Shown piece after piece: positions 11,833 through 19,577 of a stretch of DNA of 59,078 nucleotides; the stretch's first letter is position 1, and every line of letters starts with the position of its first letter. The stretch comes from Deltaproteobacteria bacterium (lineage in GTDB: Bacteria > UBA10199 > DSSB01 > JACPFA01). The stretch is from assembly GCA_016183235.1 (NCBI GenBank), contig JACPFA010000031.1:1-59078 (forward strand), read 5' to 3'. A model generated the notes under the pieces. It searched no databases. It was not told where the DNA came from and saw only the letters and a list, made by a program, of their open reading frames with translations. A program made the translations under genes and the position numbers.

Positions 11833-12405
11833 ATGCCCTTTATTCCTAAAGCTAAAATTACCCAAATTCTTACGGCGTTTCTTCTAGAGCAATTGCCCAA
11901 ACCGCCGCCACCCTTGAAACATGTATTGTTGGCGGGGAGGTCTAATGTTGGAAAGTCGAGTTTGATCAATGCGTTGTTTCAGCAGAAGAAATTGGCCAAG
12001 GTGTCCAAGACCCCTGGCAAAACGGTATCGATCAATTATTATTTTACCGATCAGCAAACGGTTTTGATTGATCTTCCTGGCTATGGCTATGCCCAACGCA
12101 GCAAAAAAGAAGTGGGGCAGTGGCAATACTTTTTAGAAGGTTTTTTGCGTCAAGTACCCCCTGATTCTGAATTGTTGCTGTTAGTCGATAGCCGGCGAGG
12201 TATCCAAAAAGAAGACCTGGAGGCCTTAGAGTACTTTCAATTTTTTGGAATTAAAGTTACCATCCTCTTGACCAAGGCTGATAAATTGAATAACCAAGCA
12301 CGCAGTAAACTTCAATCAACGACTAAAGTCGCTGCGTTGTTGTTTTCGATCCATATGCCAGAGTTGATTCAGGAGGTCTATGACACTATCTTTACGCCCC
12401 ATTAA
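11833..12405 (+). CDS. engB: Ribosome biogenesis GTPase (EngB/YsxC)
   Basis: TRAFAC-class GTPase needed for large-subunit assembly. G1 is LLAGRSNVGKSSL, G3 is DLPGYGYA, G4 is LTKADK; G2 is the SKTPGKT loop. 190 residues, normal for the family. It overlaps the acetyltransferase gene by 26 bases, giving a coupled pair. Confidence 0.95.
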   Translation: MPFIPKAKITQILTAFLLEQLPKPPPPLKHVLLAGRSNVGKSSLINALFQQKKLAKVSKTPGKTVSINYYFTDQQTVLIDLPGYGYAQRSKKEVGQWQYFLEGFLRQVPPDSELLLLVDSRRGIQKEDLEALEYFQFFGIKVTILLTKADKLNNQARSKLQSTTKVAALLFSIHMPELIQEVYDTIFTPH

Positions 12406-12820
12406 AAAAGAAGACATCCCGGCCATTTTAGAAATTGAGAAACAAAGTTTTCCAGAACCTTACTCCGAGGCTGTTTTTCAAGATGAATTAAAAATTACCT
12501 GTTCTAATCTTTGGGTAGCTGAAATCAACTCACAGTTAGCTGGTTATATCGATTTTTGGATTATCCACGACGAGGTCGAACTGATTAGCATTGCCGTTCA
12601 CCCCAACTTTCGTCGCCAACATATCGCCGAAACTTTAATGAACCAAATGATTCAAATGGCCCAAACCAAAAATATTCATATTATTTATTTAGATGTGCGA
12701 GAGAGTAATTTGGCTGCTAAAAGTTTATATGAGCGTTTTGGCTTTAAGCAAGTAGGGGTAAGAAAGCGTTATTATAAAAACAACCATGAAAATGCACTAA
12801 TCATGGTAAAGGAGTTGTAA
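12380..12820 (+). CDS. rimI: GNAT acetyltransferase, RimI-like
   Basis: 146-residue GNAT fold. N-terminal LRPIKKEDIPAILEIEKQSF and PYSEAVFQDEL match RimI, which acetylates the N-terminal alanine of ribosomal protein S18. Acetyl-CoA site: IAVHPNFRRQHIAETLM (the usual Q/RxxGxG/A is partly changed, Gly replaced by His); the C-terminal LYERFGFKQVGVRKRYY is typical. AGGAGG at 12371-12376 inside engB fixes the start. The neighbouring ribosome GTPase fits the assignment, but other N-acetyltransferases are possible. Confidence 0.8.
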   Translation: MTLSLRPIKKEDIPAILEIEKQSFPEPYSEAVFQDELKITCSNLWVAEINSQLAGYIDFWIIHDEVELISIAVHPNFRRQHIAETLMNQMIQMAQTKNIHIIYLDVRESNLAAKSLYERFGFKQVGVRKRYYKNNHENALIMVKEL

Positions 12821-12828
12821 TGTCATAT

Positions 12829-12916
12829 ATGGATGCCGGATCAATGTCCGGCATGACGGCATTACGTCATCCCGGGCAAGCCTGCCCCGGACTTGATCCG
12901 GGGATCCGGGATCCAC
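12829..12916. repeat. Family B double repeat
   Basis: An inverted pair of B units: ATGGATGCCGGATC...GGCATGACG followed by CGTCATCCCGGGCAAGCCTG...GGGATCCGGGATCCA. It fills the whole gap between the acetyltransferase and pyrD genes. Confidence 0.85.
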
Positions 12917-12929
12917 GTATAATATCACT

Positions 12930-14012
12930 ATGTACCGCTTGATCAAACCTCTCTTATTTTCTCTCAACCCTGAAACCGCTCATCATCAAGCGCTGCTGTG
13001 GGGGAAATTTGTTGGTAAAACTTTTTTAGCAAAACCTTTCACATGGTGCTTTAACTACGAACATGCCAGTTTAAAACAAAGCCTATGGGGCCAAACCTTT
13101 GCCAACCCAGTGGGTTTAGCCGCAGGGTTTGATAAAAATGCAGACCTCCTTGATTTTTTACCAAGCCTTGGTTTTGGGTTTTTAGAGATTGGTTCGGTCA
13201 CGGCTAAGCCCTCCGCAGGAAATCCTTTACCAAGAGTATTTCGACTGCCTCAAGATCGTGCCCTCATCAATCGGTTGGGCCTACCCAATATAGGGGCTCA
13301 AAGAGTGGCTGAAAAATTAATCAAACACCCAAGCGCTGTTCCACTGGGGATCAATATCGCCAAAACTCCTGATCCTCGGTGTTTAGGCAGCCTCGGGGTG
13401 AAAGACTTTGCTGAAAGTTTTGCTAAACTTGGCCCCCTGGCCGATTATGTTGTGCTTAATATCAGTTGCCCGAACACCAATGATGGCAAAACCTTTGAAG
13501 AAACAGAATATTTAGAAGAGCTGCTAAACAAAATTAGCGATGAAGCCAAAAGTCAAAAAATTAAAAAACCTATTTTGCTAAAATTATCACCGGACCTTAC
13601 TTTCCAAAAATTAGAATCGCTCTTTGCAGTCAGTGAAAAATATAATATCGGTGGTTTTGTGGTGGCCAACACCACCCAAGAACGCACTCATTTAAAAACA
13701 AGTTCGAATTTACTTAGAAAGATAGGTGCAGGGGGCTTAAGCGGTGCACCCCTACATTCTATCTCCGTTAAAATGATTCAATTTGTTAAACGAAACTTGC
13801 CTAAAAAAATAATTATCGGAGTAGGGGGGATTTTTTCTAGCCTTGAGGCCTATGAAAAAATCAAAGCCGGGGCCTCGTTGGTGCAAATCTACACTGGGCT
13901 TATTTACCAAGGCCCTGGGCTTGTTAAGTCGATTAATCAAGGTTTAGTTAAACTTCTCAAACAAGAGGGTTATGGATCCATCACCGAAGCCATCGGTTCA
14001 ACTCATCGTTGA
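12930..14012 (+). CDS. pyrD: Dihydroorotate dehydrogenase (quinone), class 2
   Basis: Membrane-associated flavoprotein oxidising dihydroorotate to orotate in pyrimidine synthesis. The N-terminal helical extension (MYRLIKPLLFSLNPETAHH) and NPVGLAAGFDKNADLL mark class 2. IGSVTAKPSAGNPLPRVFRL and the C-terminal GVGGIFSSLEAYEKIKAGAS bind substrate and FMN. Oddity: the catalytic loop reads NISCPNT (Cys180), whereas the class 2 base is normally Ser and Cys is typical of class 1. 360 residues. It overlaps the next gene by 41 bases. Confidence 0.93.
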   Translation: MYRLIKPLLFSLNPETAHHQALLWGKFVGKTFLAKPFTWCFNYEHASLKQSLWGQTFANPVGLAAGFDKNADLLDFLPSLGFGFLEIGSVTAKPSAGNPLPRVFRLPQDRALINRLGLPNIGAQRVAEKLIKHPSAVPLGINIAKTPDPRCLGSLGVKDFAESFAKLGPLADYVVLNISCPNTNDGKTFEETEYLEELLNKISDEAKSQKIKKPILLKLSPDLTFQKLESLFAVSEKYNIGGFVVANTTQERTHLKTSSNLLRKIGAGGLSGAPLHSISVKMIQFVKRNLPKKIIIGVGGIFSSLEAYEKIKAGASLVQIYTGLIYQGPGLVKSINQGLVKLLKQEGYGSITEAIGSTHR

Positions 14013-14913
14013 TGCAAGCGGTGAGGGGAAACGGGCCGACCAATTTATCAGCGAACGCTTTCGTATCACTCGTTCTAAAATTAAGCGGGGGATCGAAGCT
14101 CATACTATTTTACTCAACGACAAACCCCTTAAACCCGCCACCCATTTAAGAAAAAAAGATCAAGTAACGATTAATTGGCCATACGCGTCATCCCCCGGCG
14201 TGACCGGGGGATCCAGAATGTTACCGGAGGATATCCCATTAGAAATTATTTATGAAGACGACGATCTATTTGCAGTAAACAAAGAAGCAAAATTTGTCAC
14301 TCACCCCGCACCTGGCCACCCCAATCAAACCATGATGAACGCCATTTTGCACTATCACCCTGGCGCCTGCATTACCCATCGCCTTGATAAAGGAACTTCA
14401 GGGGTGTTGTTGGTGGCCAAAAACGAATGGACTTTAGAAAAAATCCAAACTCAATTTAAAAACCGCCAAATTAAAAAGACCTATCAAGCCTTGGTATGGG
14501 GCAAATTCAAGCTCTTACATGGTTCTTTCAAAACGGTGATTGGCCGCAGCCTTCATGATCGCAAAAAAATGTCTTCGCAAACTCAAAAGGGCCGCGAAGC
14601 CCATACCGATTACCGAGTGCTCGAAGAATTAGGGCCCATCACTTTTGTCGAGGCTTATCCTAAAACCGGGCGCACCCATCAAATCCGAGTGCATTTTAAA
14701 GAAAGCCATCACCCCTTGGTAGGTGATCCGGTTTATGGCCCCCGCGGTGATTTGCCCTATGTGATTGAAGATTTTCCCCATCAAGCCTTACACGCCTATC
14801 AACTTGAGTTGACTCACCCCCGCACAAAAGAAAGATTGATCATTGTTGCCCCCTTGCGGCAAGATATGAGGGAGTTGCTTAACAAACTTAGACTGTCATT
14901 GCGAGGGCTATAA
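13972..14913 (+). CDS. RluD-family 23S rRNA pseudouridine synthase with a repeat insert
   Basis: N-terminal S4 RNA-binding domain (residues about 17-70: KRADQFISERF, RSKIKRGIEAHTILLN) and pseudouridine synthase domain with catalytic Asp139 in HRLDKGTSGVLLVAKN; KTGRTHQIRVHF is the family C-terminal motif. Residues about 71-83 (YASSPGVTGGSRM) come from a family B repeat placed exactly in the S4-catalytic linker. Whether it is RluD or RluC cannot be decided. Starts inside pyrD. Confidence 0.9.
   Translation: MDPSPKPSVQLIVDASGEGKRADQFISERFRITRSKIKRGIEAHTILLNDKPLKPATHLRKKDQVTINWPYASSPGVTGGSRMLPEDIPLEIIYEDDDLFAVNKEAKFVTHPAPGHPNQTMMNAILHYHPGACITHRLDKGTSGVLLVAKNEWTLEKIQTQFKNRQIKKTYQALVWGKFKLLHGSFKTVIGRSLHDRKKMSSQTQKGREAHTDYRVLEELGPITFVEAYPKTGRTHQIRVHFKESHHPLVGDPVYGPRGDLPYVIEDFPHQALHAYQLELTHPRTKERLIIVAPLRQDMRELLNKLRLSLRGL
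14187..14218. repeat. Family B repeat inserted in frame in the pseudouridine synthase gene
   Basis: GTCATCCCCCGGCGTGACCG followed by GGGGATCCAG, a short B palindrome, translated as part of the interdomain linker without a frame change. Confidence 0.85.
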
Positions 14914-15010
14914 ATAGTGTCATTCTGAGCCCAGCAGGGCGAAAGAATCTTCCATTTTATTAAGCAACCCGAAATGGAAGATTCTTCACCCTGCTGGGTT
15001 CAGAATGACA
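14893..15010. repeat. Family D palindrome, with a family A half copy
   Basis: GTCATTCTGAGCCCAGCAGG at 14919 pairs with CCTGCTGGGTTCAGAATGAC ending at 15009; the inner parts (AGAATCTTCCATTT / AAATGGAAGATTCTT) also pair. A short CTGTCATTGCGAGGGC (14893-14908) just before it overlaps the 3' end of the synthase gene. Confidence 0.88.
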
Positions 15011-15021
15011 GATATCATCAT

Positions 15022-15723
15022 ATGCTAACTAAATCCTTTACCTTCGACACACATCAGATCAACGTCCTTTTTACGGGCAAAGGATTTAATTTAAATTCAT
15101 TCCGTGGTTTGGGATTTGATCAACCGTTATTGTTAAACCAAATCCATTCTGATCAAATTATTGAAATTGAAAATAATTCTATTATGGATCCCGGGTCTGG
15201 GCCCGGGATGACGGAGAACTGTTACGGCAAGGAAGGCGACGGCCTAGTCACTTCTTTACCCAATGTTTGTTTAGGCATCAAAACGGCTGATTGCGTGCCT
15301 ATTTTGCTGTTTGACCCAAGCGGCACCCTAGCCGCAGTTCATGCGGGTTGGCGAGGGAGCGCCCAGCAAATTGTTAAACAATGTGTTGAAGAATATTTTA
15401 CGGCTGATTCGCGTGATAAAATCAAGGCCCTGATTGGGCCGGCGATTTGCGCTAAACATTATGAAGTAGGGGAAGAAGTGGCCGATCTTTTCAAACAATA
15501 CCCCGACGCCCTTCATTCAGGAAAAGAAAATAAATTTTACTTAAATTTGGGGAGGGTCAATGAGCTGCAGCTTTTACAAGCCGGCTTGACCCTCCCCAAT
15601 ATTGAAACCATCCCTCATTGCACCTTCGAATTAACCGAACTTTACCACTCTTTTCGAAGAGACGGCGCTTCTAACGAACGCAATTATGCAATCGTCATGA
15701 AGAAAACTTTAACTAAAGCGTAA
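15022..15723 (+). CDS. pgeF: PgeF/YfiH-family (LACC1-like) purine nucleoside phosphorylase with a repeat insert
   Basis: Family once called polyphenol oxidase, now known for nucleoside phosphorylase/deaminase activity or editing of peptidoglycan precursors. The Zn-site residues are visible: His42 (NQIHSD), Cys91 (KTADCVPIL) and His107 (AVHAGWRG). GPAICAKHYEVGEEV is also diagnostic. ATG 15022 is preferred; the in-frame ATG at 14974 lies inside the family D repeat. Residues about 54-66 (IMDPGSGPGMTEN) derive from a family B repeat. The 3' end overlaps the convergent VWA gene by 11 bases. Confidence 0.88.
   Translation: MLTKSFTFDTHQINVLFTGKGFNLNSFRGLGFDQPLLLNQIHSDQIIEIENNSIMDPGSGPGMTENCYGKEGDGLVTSLPNVCLGIKTADCVPILLFDPSGTLAAVHAGWRGSAQQIVKQCVEEYFTADSRDKIKALIGPAICAKHYEVGEEVADLFKQYPDALHSGKENKFYLNLGRVNELQLLQAGLTLPNIETIPHCTFELTELYHSFRRDGASNERNYAIVMKKTLTKA
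15184..15216. repeat. Family B repeat inserted in frame in pgeF
   Basis: ATGGATCCCGGGTCTGGGCC followed by CGGGATGACGGAG, a minimal B palindrome, read in frame between the N-terminal strand region and the GDGLVT segment of the enzyme. Confidence 0.88.
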
Positions 15724-16846
15724 TTGTTACCGTATCGGTGGCGCTCGTACCATCGATTGAAATAGTAATGGTAATTTCAACCCCAGTAACCGTAGAATCA
15801 TGCACAGAAAGTGTTACGGTTGCGTTGTTGTAACCTCCATTAACCGCAGTCGCAAAGGCAGCAAAAACTTCTGCTAGTTCGCTTGCTGCACTCACCGGTC
15901 TATATAATCCACCATTAGCATCAGCAATACTTTGTAAGACGCTATCAATGGCACCTGATCCCAAACCAATGACATAAGCTGTAATATCGTTGGTACTCAA
16001 ACAAGAGTTCAGATCAGCTAAGCTGCTACTACCACCACCGCTATCGTCACCATCCGAAAGCAAAAGGATATATTTACTATTACCCGAAGTGATCGAGGAG
16101 TTCGTAGCCATATCGGTACATACCTCAGTCATCGAATCATAAAGCGGTGTGCCTGCGCCATCTCCTACCGTGGCAACTGCCGAGGAAAAGGCTGCATTGT
16201 TAGCCGACGTGGTTGCAGACCAATCAAGCAACTCACTCGTATCTGTGAAACCTGTCGTTGCTGCCCAAGTTGCTCGAGCACCCGTACAGCCAGTCGCATC
16301 GAGAGAACTATCTGTCGTAAAATCATAAGCCGCAACTTGATTGCTGGCTGAATCTGCCTCTAATTCATCATAAAAAGAATTTGATGCTGTAACCCTTAAA
16401 CAAGAAGGGTCGCTACCCGACATACTTCCGCTACTATCGATATCCAAGGCCCATGAACCTGTCCCTGTGGTGGCACTCACCGTAGCAATGGAAGCAAAGG
16501 TGCAGGTAATGGTGGTACTAAAGGCAGAGCTGATACTGCAGGTAATATCACCATCTGCCGCATTGGCCGAACGAACCACAATATTGTCAATGGCCACTCG
16601 AAGTGGAGTACCCGATGTGTTTTGTGCCAAGATAGCGTTGCCACTTGAATCGGTAGCCACAAAACCAATATTCACATTCCCACTGGTTGAAAAATCATCG
16701 GCCTTGGTCGCATTTACAATGGTCATCCCGGTTGCATTCGCCAGATTATCATTGCCAGTTCCGGCTGAACTTCCACAAGAGAGTGCGCCCCCACTCACAA
16801 TACTCACCATCAGTGCTATGAAAGCACGACTTTGTTTTAGTTTCAT
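15713..16846 (-). CDS. Secreted protein with von Willebrand factor A domain
   Basis: 377 residues. An N-terminal export signal (MKLKQSRAFIALMVSIVSGG) ends in ALSCGSS, a weak lipobox, so it may be a lipoprotein. A Thr/Ala/Ser-rich region leads to a VWA domain with the metal-ion adhesion site DIDSSGSMSG, TPLYDSM and the late ILLLSDGDDSGGG. The end is a Thr/Val-rich beta segment. Likely role: metal-dependent protein binding at the cell surface. AAAGGG lies about 7 bases before the ATG. Monocistronic. Confidence 0.8.
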   Translation of the reverse strand: MKLKQSRAFIALMVSIVSGGALSCGSSAGTGNDNLANATGMTIVNATKADDFSTSGNVNIGFVATDSSGNAILAQNTSGTPLRVAIDNIVVRSANAADGDITCSISSAFSTTITCTFASIATVSATTGTGSWALDIDSSGSMSGSDPSCLRVTASNSFYDELEADSASNQVAAYDFTTDSSLDATGCTGARATWAATTGFTDTSELLDWSATTSANNAAFSSAVATVGDGAGTPLYDSMTEVCTDMATNSSITSGNSKYILLLSDGDDSGGGSSSLADLNSCLSTNDITAYVIGLGSGAIDSVLQSIADANGGLYRPVSAASELAEVFAAFATAVNGGYNNATVTLSVHDSTVTGVEITITISIDGTSATDTVTITL

Positions 16847-16967
16847 AAAAAACCCTTTCTATAAAATTAGGTTGCGGGCTATGGTACTTGTGAAAGCAAT
16901 TGTTGTAAAGAAATTACTTGCTTTGAAAGACAAACTTTTTGATAGGATGGCAACGGAGGCAATGATC

Positions 16968-17825
16968 ATGATCGGTATTATCGGTGGTTCGGGTCTTTAT
17001 CAAATGCAAGAGCTCAAAAATACAGAAGAGCTCAAAGTTAACACCCCCTTTGGCGAACCTTCTGATGCCCTCATTCTAGGAGAGTTATCGGGCGTCAAAG
17101 TCGCTTTTCTAGCCCGTCATGGCCGAGGGCATCGGATATTACCCAGTGAATTAAATTTTCGGGCTAATATTGCCGCTTTAAAAATCATCGGCTGCCAATC
17201 GATTATTTCTATTTCAGCCGTGGGTTCTTTGAAAGTCGAAATTGAACCCGGGCATTTAGTCATCATTGACCAATTTATCGACCGCACCTTTGCCCGCCCT
17301 GCTACTTTTTTTGGCAATGGCATTGTGGCCCACGTGGGCTTTGCTCATCCCATTTGCGCGAACCTACAAAAGCAACTCGTGCAATCAGGGCATACGATTG
17401 GGGCAACGGTTCACGATGGCGGCACTTATCTATGTGTGGAAGGCCCGATGTTTTCTACTCAGGCTGAATCGCAGCTCTATCGCCAATGGGGTGCTGCTGT
17501 GATTGGCATGACTAATCTACAAGAGGCCAAACTCGCCCGCGAGGCCCAAATGTGTTATGCAACAGTGGCACTTTCGACCGATTATGATTGTTGGCATGAG
17601 GGCCACGACACCGTGACGATTGAAATGATTATTGATACTTTAAATAAAAATATCGCAACGGCTCAAAGCTTGTTAAAAACAGTCTTGCCAAAGATAAATC
17701 AAGGGGCACCATGCAAATGCCGTGAGTCTTTGAAAAATGCGATTATCACCGATAAAACAAAGATTCCCCCAGCAACGTTAGAACGGCTGCGGTTTATGCT
17801 ACCTAAGGAATTTCTTGAAGGATGA
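16968..17825 (+). CDS. mtnP: S-methyl-5'-thioadenosine phosphorylase
   Basis: Purine nucleoside phosphorylase of the MTAP class, splitting methylthioadenosine for methionine and adenine salvage. Motifs: IGIIGGSGLY at the start, RHGRGHRILPSELNFRANI (phosphate and substrate), MTNLQEAKLAREAQMCYA and STDYDCWHEGHD. Changes from the usual pattern: VEGPMFSTQAES instead of EGPRFS, and no MTxxPE. ATG 16968 lies 8 bases after GGAGG; the open frame extends back to 16467 but only antisense to the VWA gene. 285 residues, family-typical. Confidence 0.9.
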   Translation: MIGIIGGSGLYQMQELKNTEELKVNTPFGEPSDALILGELSGVKVAFLARHGRGHRILPSELNFRANIAALKIIGCQSIISISAVGSLKVEIEPGHLVIIDQFIDRTFARPATFFGNGIVAHVGFAHPICANLQKQLVQSGHTIGATVHDGGTYLCVEGPMFSTQAESQLYRQWGAAVIGMTNLQEAKLAREAQMCYATVALSTDYDCWHEGHDTVTIEMIIDTLNKNIATAQSLLKTVLPKINQGAPCKCRESLKNAIITDKTKIPPATLERLRFMLPKEFLEG

Positions 17826-17828
17826 GAG

Positions 17829-17897
17829 AGATTGCTTCGCGGACGCTCGCAATGACAGAGGGCTGTCATTGCGAGGCCAGCCGGCCGAAGCAATCTC
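17829..17897. repeat. Family A repeat, inside-out pair
   Basis: AGATTGCTTCGCGGACGCTC then GCAATGACAG...CTGTCATTGC then GAGG...GAAGCAATCTC: two A halves arranged tail to tail, filling the mtnP to HTH gene gap. Confidence 0.85.
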
Positions 17898-17909
17898 ATA
17901 TGTGATAAC

Positions 17910-18269
17910 ATGGAAAATCTAGGAAGTTATTTAAAAAGAGAACGTGAACTACGCCGCATCAGCTTAGAAGAGGTGGCTAAACTTACAAGAATTAATCTCC
18001 AATATTTAAGTGCCATTGAATCGGATCACTTTGAACGCCTCCCAGGCATAACCTATGCCCGCGGTTTTTTGCGAGCCTATGCCCAATGTATTGGGCTGAA
18101 CGATCATGACACTTTGTTGCGTTTCGATGCTTTAATGACTCAACTAGAATCTTACGGCCAGAAAAAATCGCCCCTGCAAGAAAAAAAATGGATTAAAAAT
18201 TCTCTCTTAGTCATTGCCATCTTAATCCCAGTGGGCCTTGCCATTTGGCTTTCTTATGGGCACCTCTAA
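17910..18269 (+). CDS. RodZ-like helix-turn-helix membrane protein
   Basis: 119 residues. The N-terminal 70 residues are an XRE-type HTH_25 domain as in RodZ (LGSYLKRERELRRISLEEVA, then YLSAIESDHFERLPG and YARGFLRAYAQCIGL). A single membrane helix lies at about 97-116. RodZ links MreB to the envelope, but its periplasmic domain is absent; this is a short, membrane-anchored version. ATG 17910 is 13 bases after a family A repeat. Confidence 0.8.
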   Translation: MENLGSYLKRERELRRISLEEVAKLTRINLQYLSAIESDHFERLPGITYARGFLRAYAQCIGLNDHDTLLRFDALMTQLESYGQKKSPLQEKKWIKNSLLVIAILIPVGLAIWLSYGHL

Positions 18270-18276
18270 TTGGGGG

Positions 18277-18369
18277 GACCTCTAAAAAGGGCCCAGATGC
18301 AAGGCGCCCGCAAAGACGCGACCGGAGCGTATATGGAAATACGTGAGGATCGCGGCTTTGCGGGCAACC
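18277..18369. repeat. 90-bp dispersed element (copy 1) at the recO start
   Basis: Starts GACCTCTAAAAAGGGCCCAG and contains inverted GCCCGCAAAG / CTTTGCGGGC plus GTAT / ATAC. A second, almost identical copy is at 44674-44820. This copy lacks the right outer arm and runs from the stop codon of the HTH gene to the recO ATG. It resembles a hairpin element seen in many proteobacteria; I cannot name it. Confidence 0.85.
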
Positions 18370-18374
18370 CCCTT

Positions 18375-18890
18375 ATGCAAACACTTGAAAAAGTTTTTTT
18401 ACTTAAAAAAGTTCATTACCAAGATGCCCATCTTATTCTAACTTTTTTAGGGGAAAACTTAGGGCGATTTTCGGCACTGGCTTACCAAGCTAAGGTAAGC
18501 CAAAAGCGGGGTGGGGGGCTTTTAGATTACACCAACCTTTTAGAGATTGAATTATCTGCCCAACCTAAAAGTCGTCTGCCCGTGGTACAAAACATTCAAC
18601 TACAAGCAAGTTTTGCCTACATTCGCCAAGACTACGAACGCCTAGAAAAAACGCTGCTTTGGTTTAATTTTTTAAATAAGGCCATCCAAGAATCGCAAGT
18701 CATCAGAGGATTGTTTGAAAATATTCAATCAGCTTTGGCACGCATGAACAGCCCTGAAGAACCCACCCATGTCGATCTTGATTTCAAAAAAAAGTTGCTC
18801 ACCCAATTAGGCTATCACTTTGAGTGGAAATATCCTGATAGCAAGGCCATCAACAAATTTGCCCAACACCACCTAGGCTTCGGATTTTAA
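18375..18890 (+). CDS. recO: DNA repair protein RecO, short form
   Basis: Recombination mediator of the RecFOR pathway. MQTLEKVFLLKKVHYQDAHL and ILTFLGENLGRFSALAYQAK are the RecO OB-fold start. An open frame from TTG 18270 exists, but its first 35 codons are the 90-bp repeat, so ATG 18375 is chosen despite lacking a clear ribosome site. At 171 residues it is about 70 short of typical RecO, and no Cys zinc cluster is seen. The helical part (LLWFNFLNKAIQ, LGYHFEWK) is still recognisable. Confidence 0.75.
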   Translation: MQTLEKVFLLKKVHYQDAHLILTFLGENLGRFSALAYQAKVSQKRGGGLLDYTNLLEIELSAQPKSRLPVVQNIQLQASFAYIRQDYERLEKTLLWFNFLNKAIQESQVIRGLFENIQSALARMNSPEEPTHVDLDFKKKLLTQLGYHFEWKYPDSKAINKFAQHHLGFGF

Positions 18891-18907
18891 TTTTTATGAT
18901 GACCTCT

Positions 18908-19023
18908 GTCATTGCGAGGCAAGCCAGCCGAAGCAATCTTCAGTTTTAAAATAATGTTGGAGACTGCCACGCTCGCTATCATGGGTCCCCGCCTTCGCGG
19001 GGATGACATCGCTCGCAATGACA
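18908..19023. repeat. Family A palindrome with a family C repeat nested inside
   Basis: GTCATTGCGAGGCAAGCC at 18908 and GCTCGCAATGAC ending 19022 form the A ends. TCATGGGTCCCCGCCTTCGC followed by GGGGATGAC is a C element inside the second half. Confidence 0.85.
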
Positions 19024-19072
19024 GAGTCCCTCACAGTAAATAATTTTTATACTGTTCAATTATAGCCTTTCA

Positions 19073-19412
19073 GAATTGCCCTTAATCAAGGCGAAAATAA
19101 AATTGCATCCGGAGGCGTACTCGCGTAACAGGCAAACTTCAGCCGGTGGCTGAAGGCAAACTATTTAAGCGTATAAGCTCTTGATCCAAGCTAGCTGTAC
19201 GTCGAGGATGCAATTTCATTTTCAACGCAGAGTAAGGGCAATTGTGAAAGGCGGTGAAGAAAGGAGGGCAACTACCCGGATTTCCTCCGGGTAGTTGGTA
19301 GGTCAAAATAGTGCGGTTTTTTTGACGTGAGGTCAAAACCCATTTTCTAAAGAGAGGTCATGCATAATGGGTTTGACCTTATATATGTGCAAGTTGAATG
19401 CCAAATTGGCAT
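19073..19412. other. Gene-free region before the kinase: imperfect palindrome and three hairpins
   Basis: An imperfect palindrome joins 19073-19110 (GAATTGCCCTTAATCAAGGC...) with 19205-19244. Then come a hairpin CAACTACCCGGA / TCCGGGTAGTTG (19268-19296, no T-run), a hairpin GGTCAAAACCCATTT / AATGGGTTTGACC (19331-19378) and a 15-bp palindrome ATGCCAAATTGGCAT (19398-19412). GGTCAAAA recurs three times, which could mark a regulator site. No gene is seen here. Confidence 0.55.
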
Positions 19413-19577
19413 GCCCAACCGATTAACAAGATAACTATTTGAAATTACTTAAATTAATATTTGTTTTTAGGCTGGATTCATGTTAGTTTTTTCTTACTAA
19501 AAAGGGGATTTTAGGCCCCATTCTAAAGATATTTGGGGAAATTTAACCCCATTACGTGATAATGGCAGTTTTCATTT

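Noticed and set aside
16467-16967. Long N-terminal extension of the MTAP frame
   Set aside because: It is antisense to the signal peptide and N-terminal part of the VWA gene; GGAGG and ATG 16968 give the family start.
19268-19296. Terminator after recO
   Set aside because: The hairpin is good but has no T-run on either strand and lies about 380 bases after the stop, so it is listed only as a hairpin.
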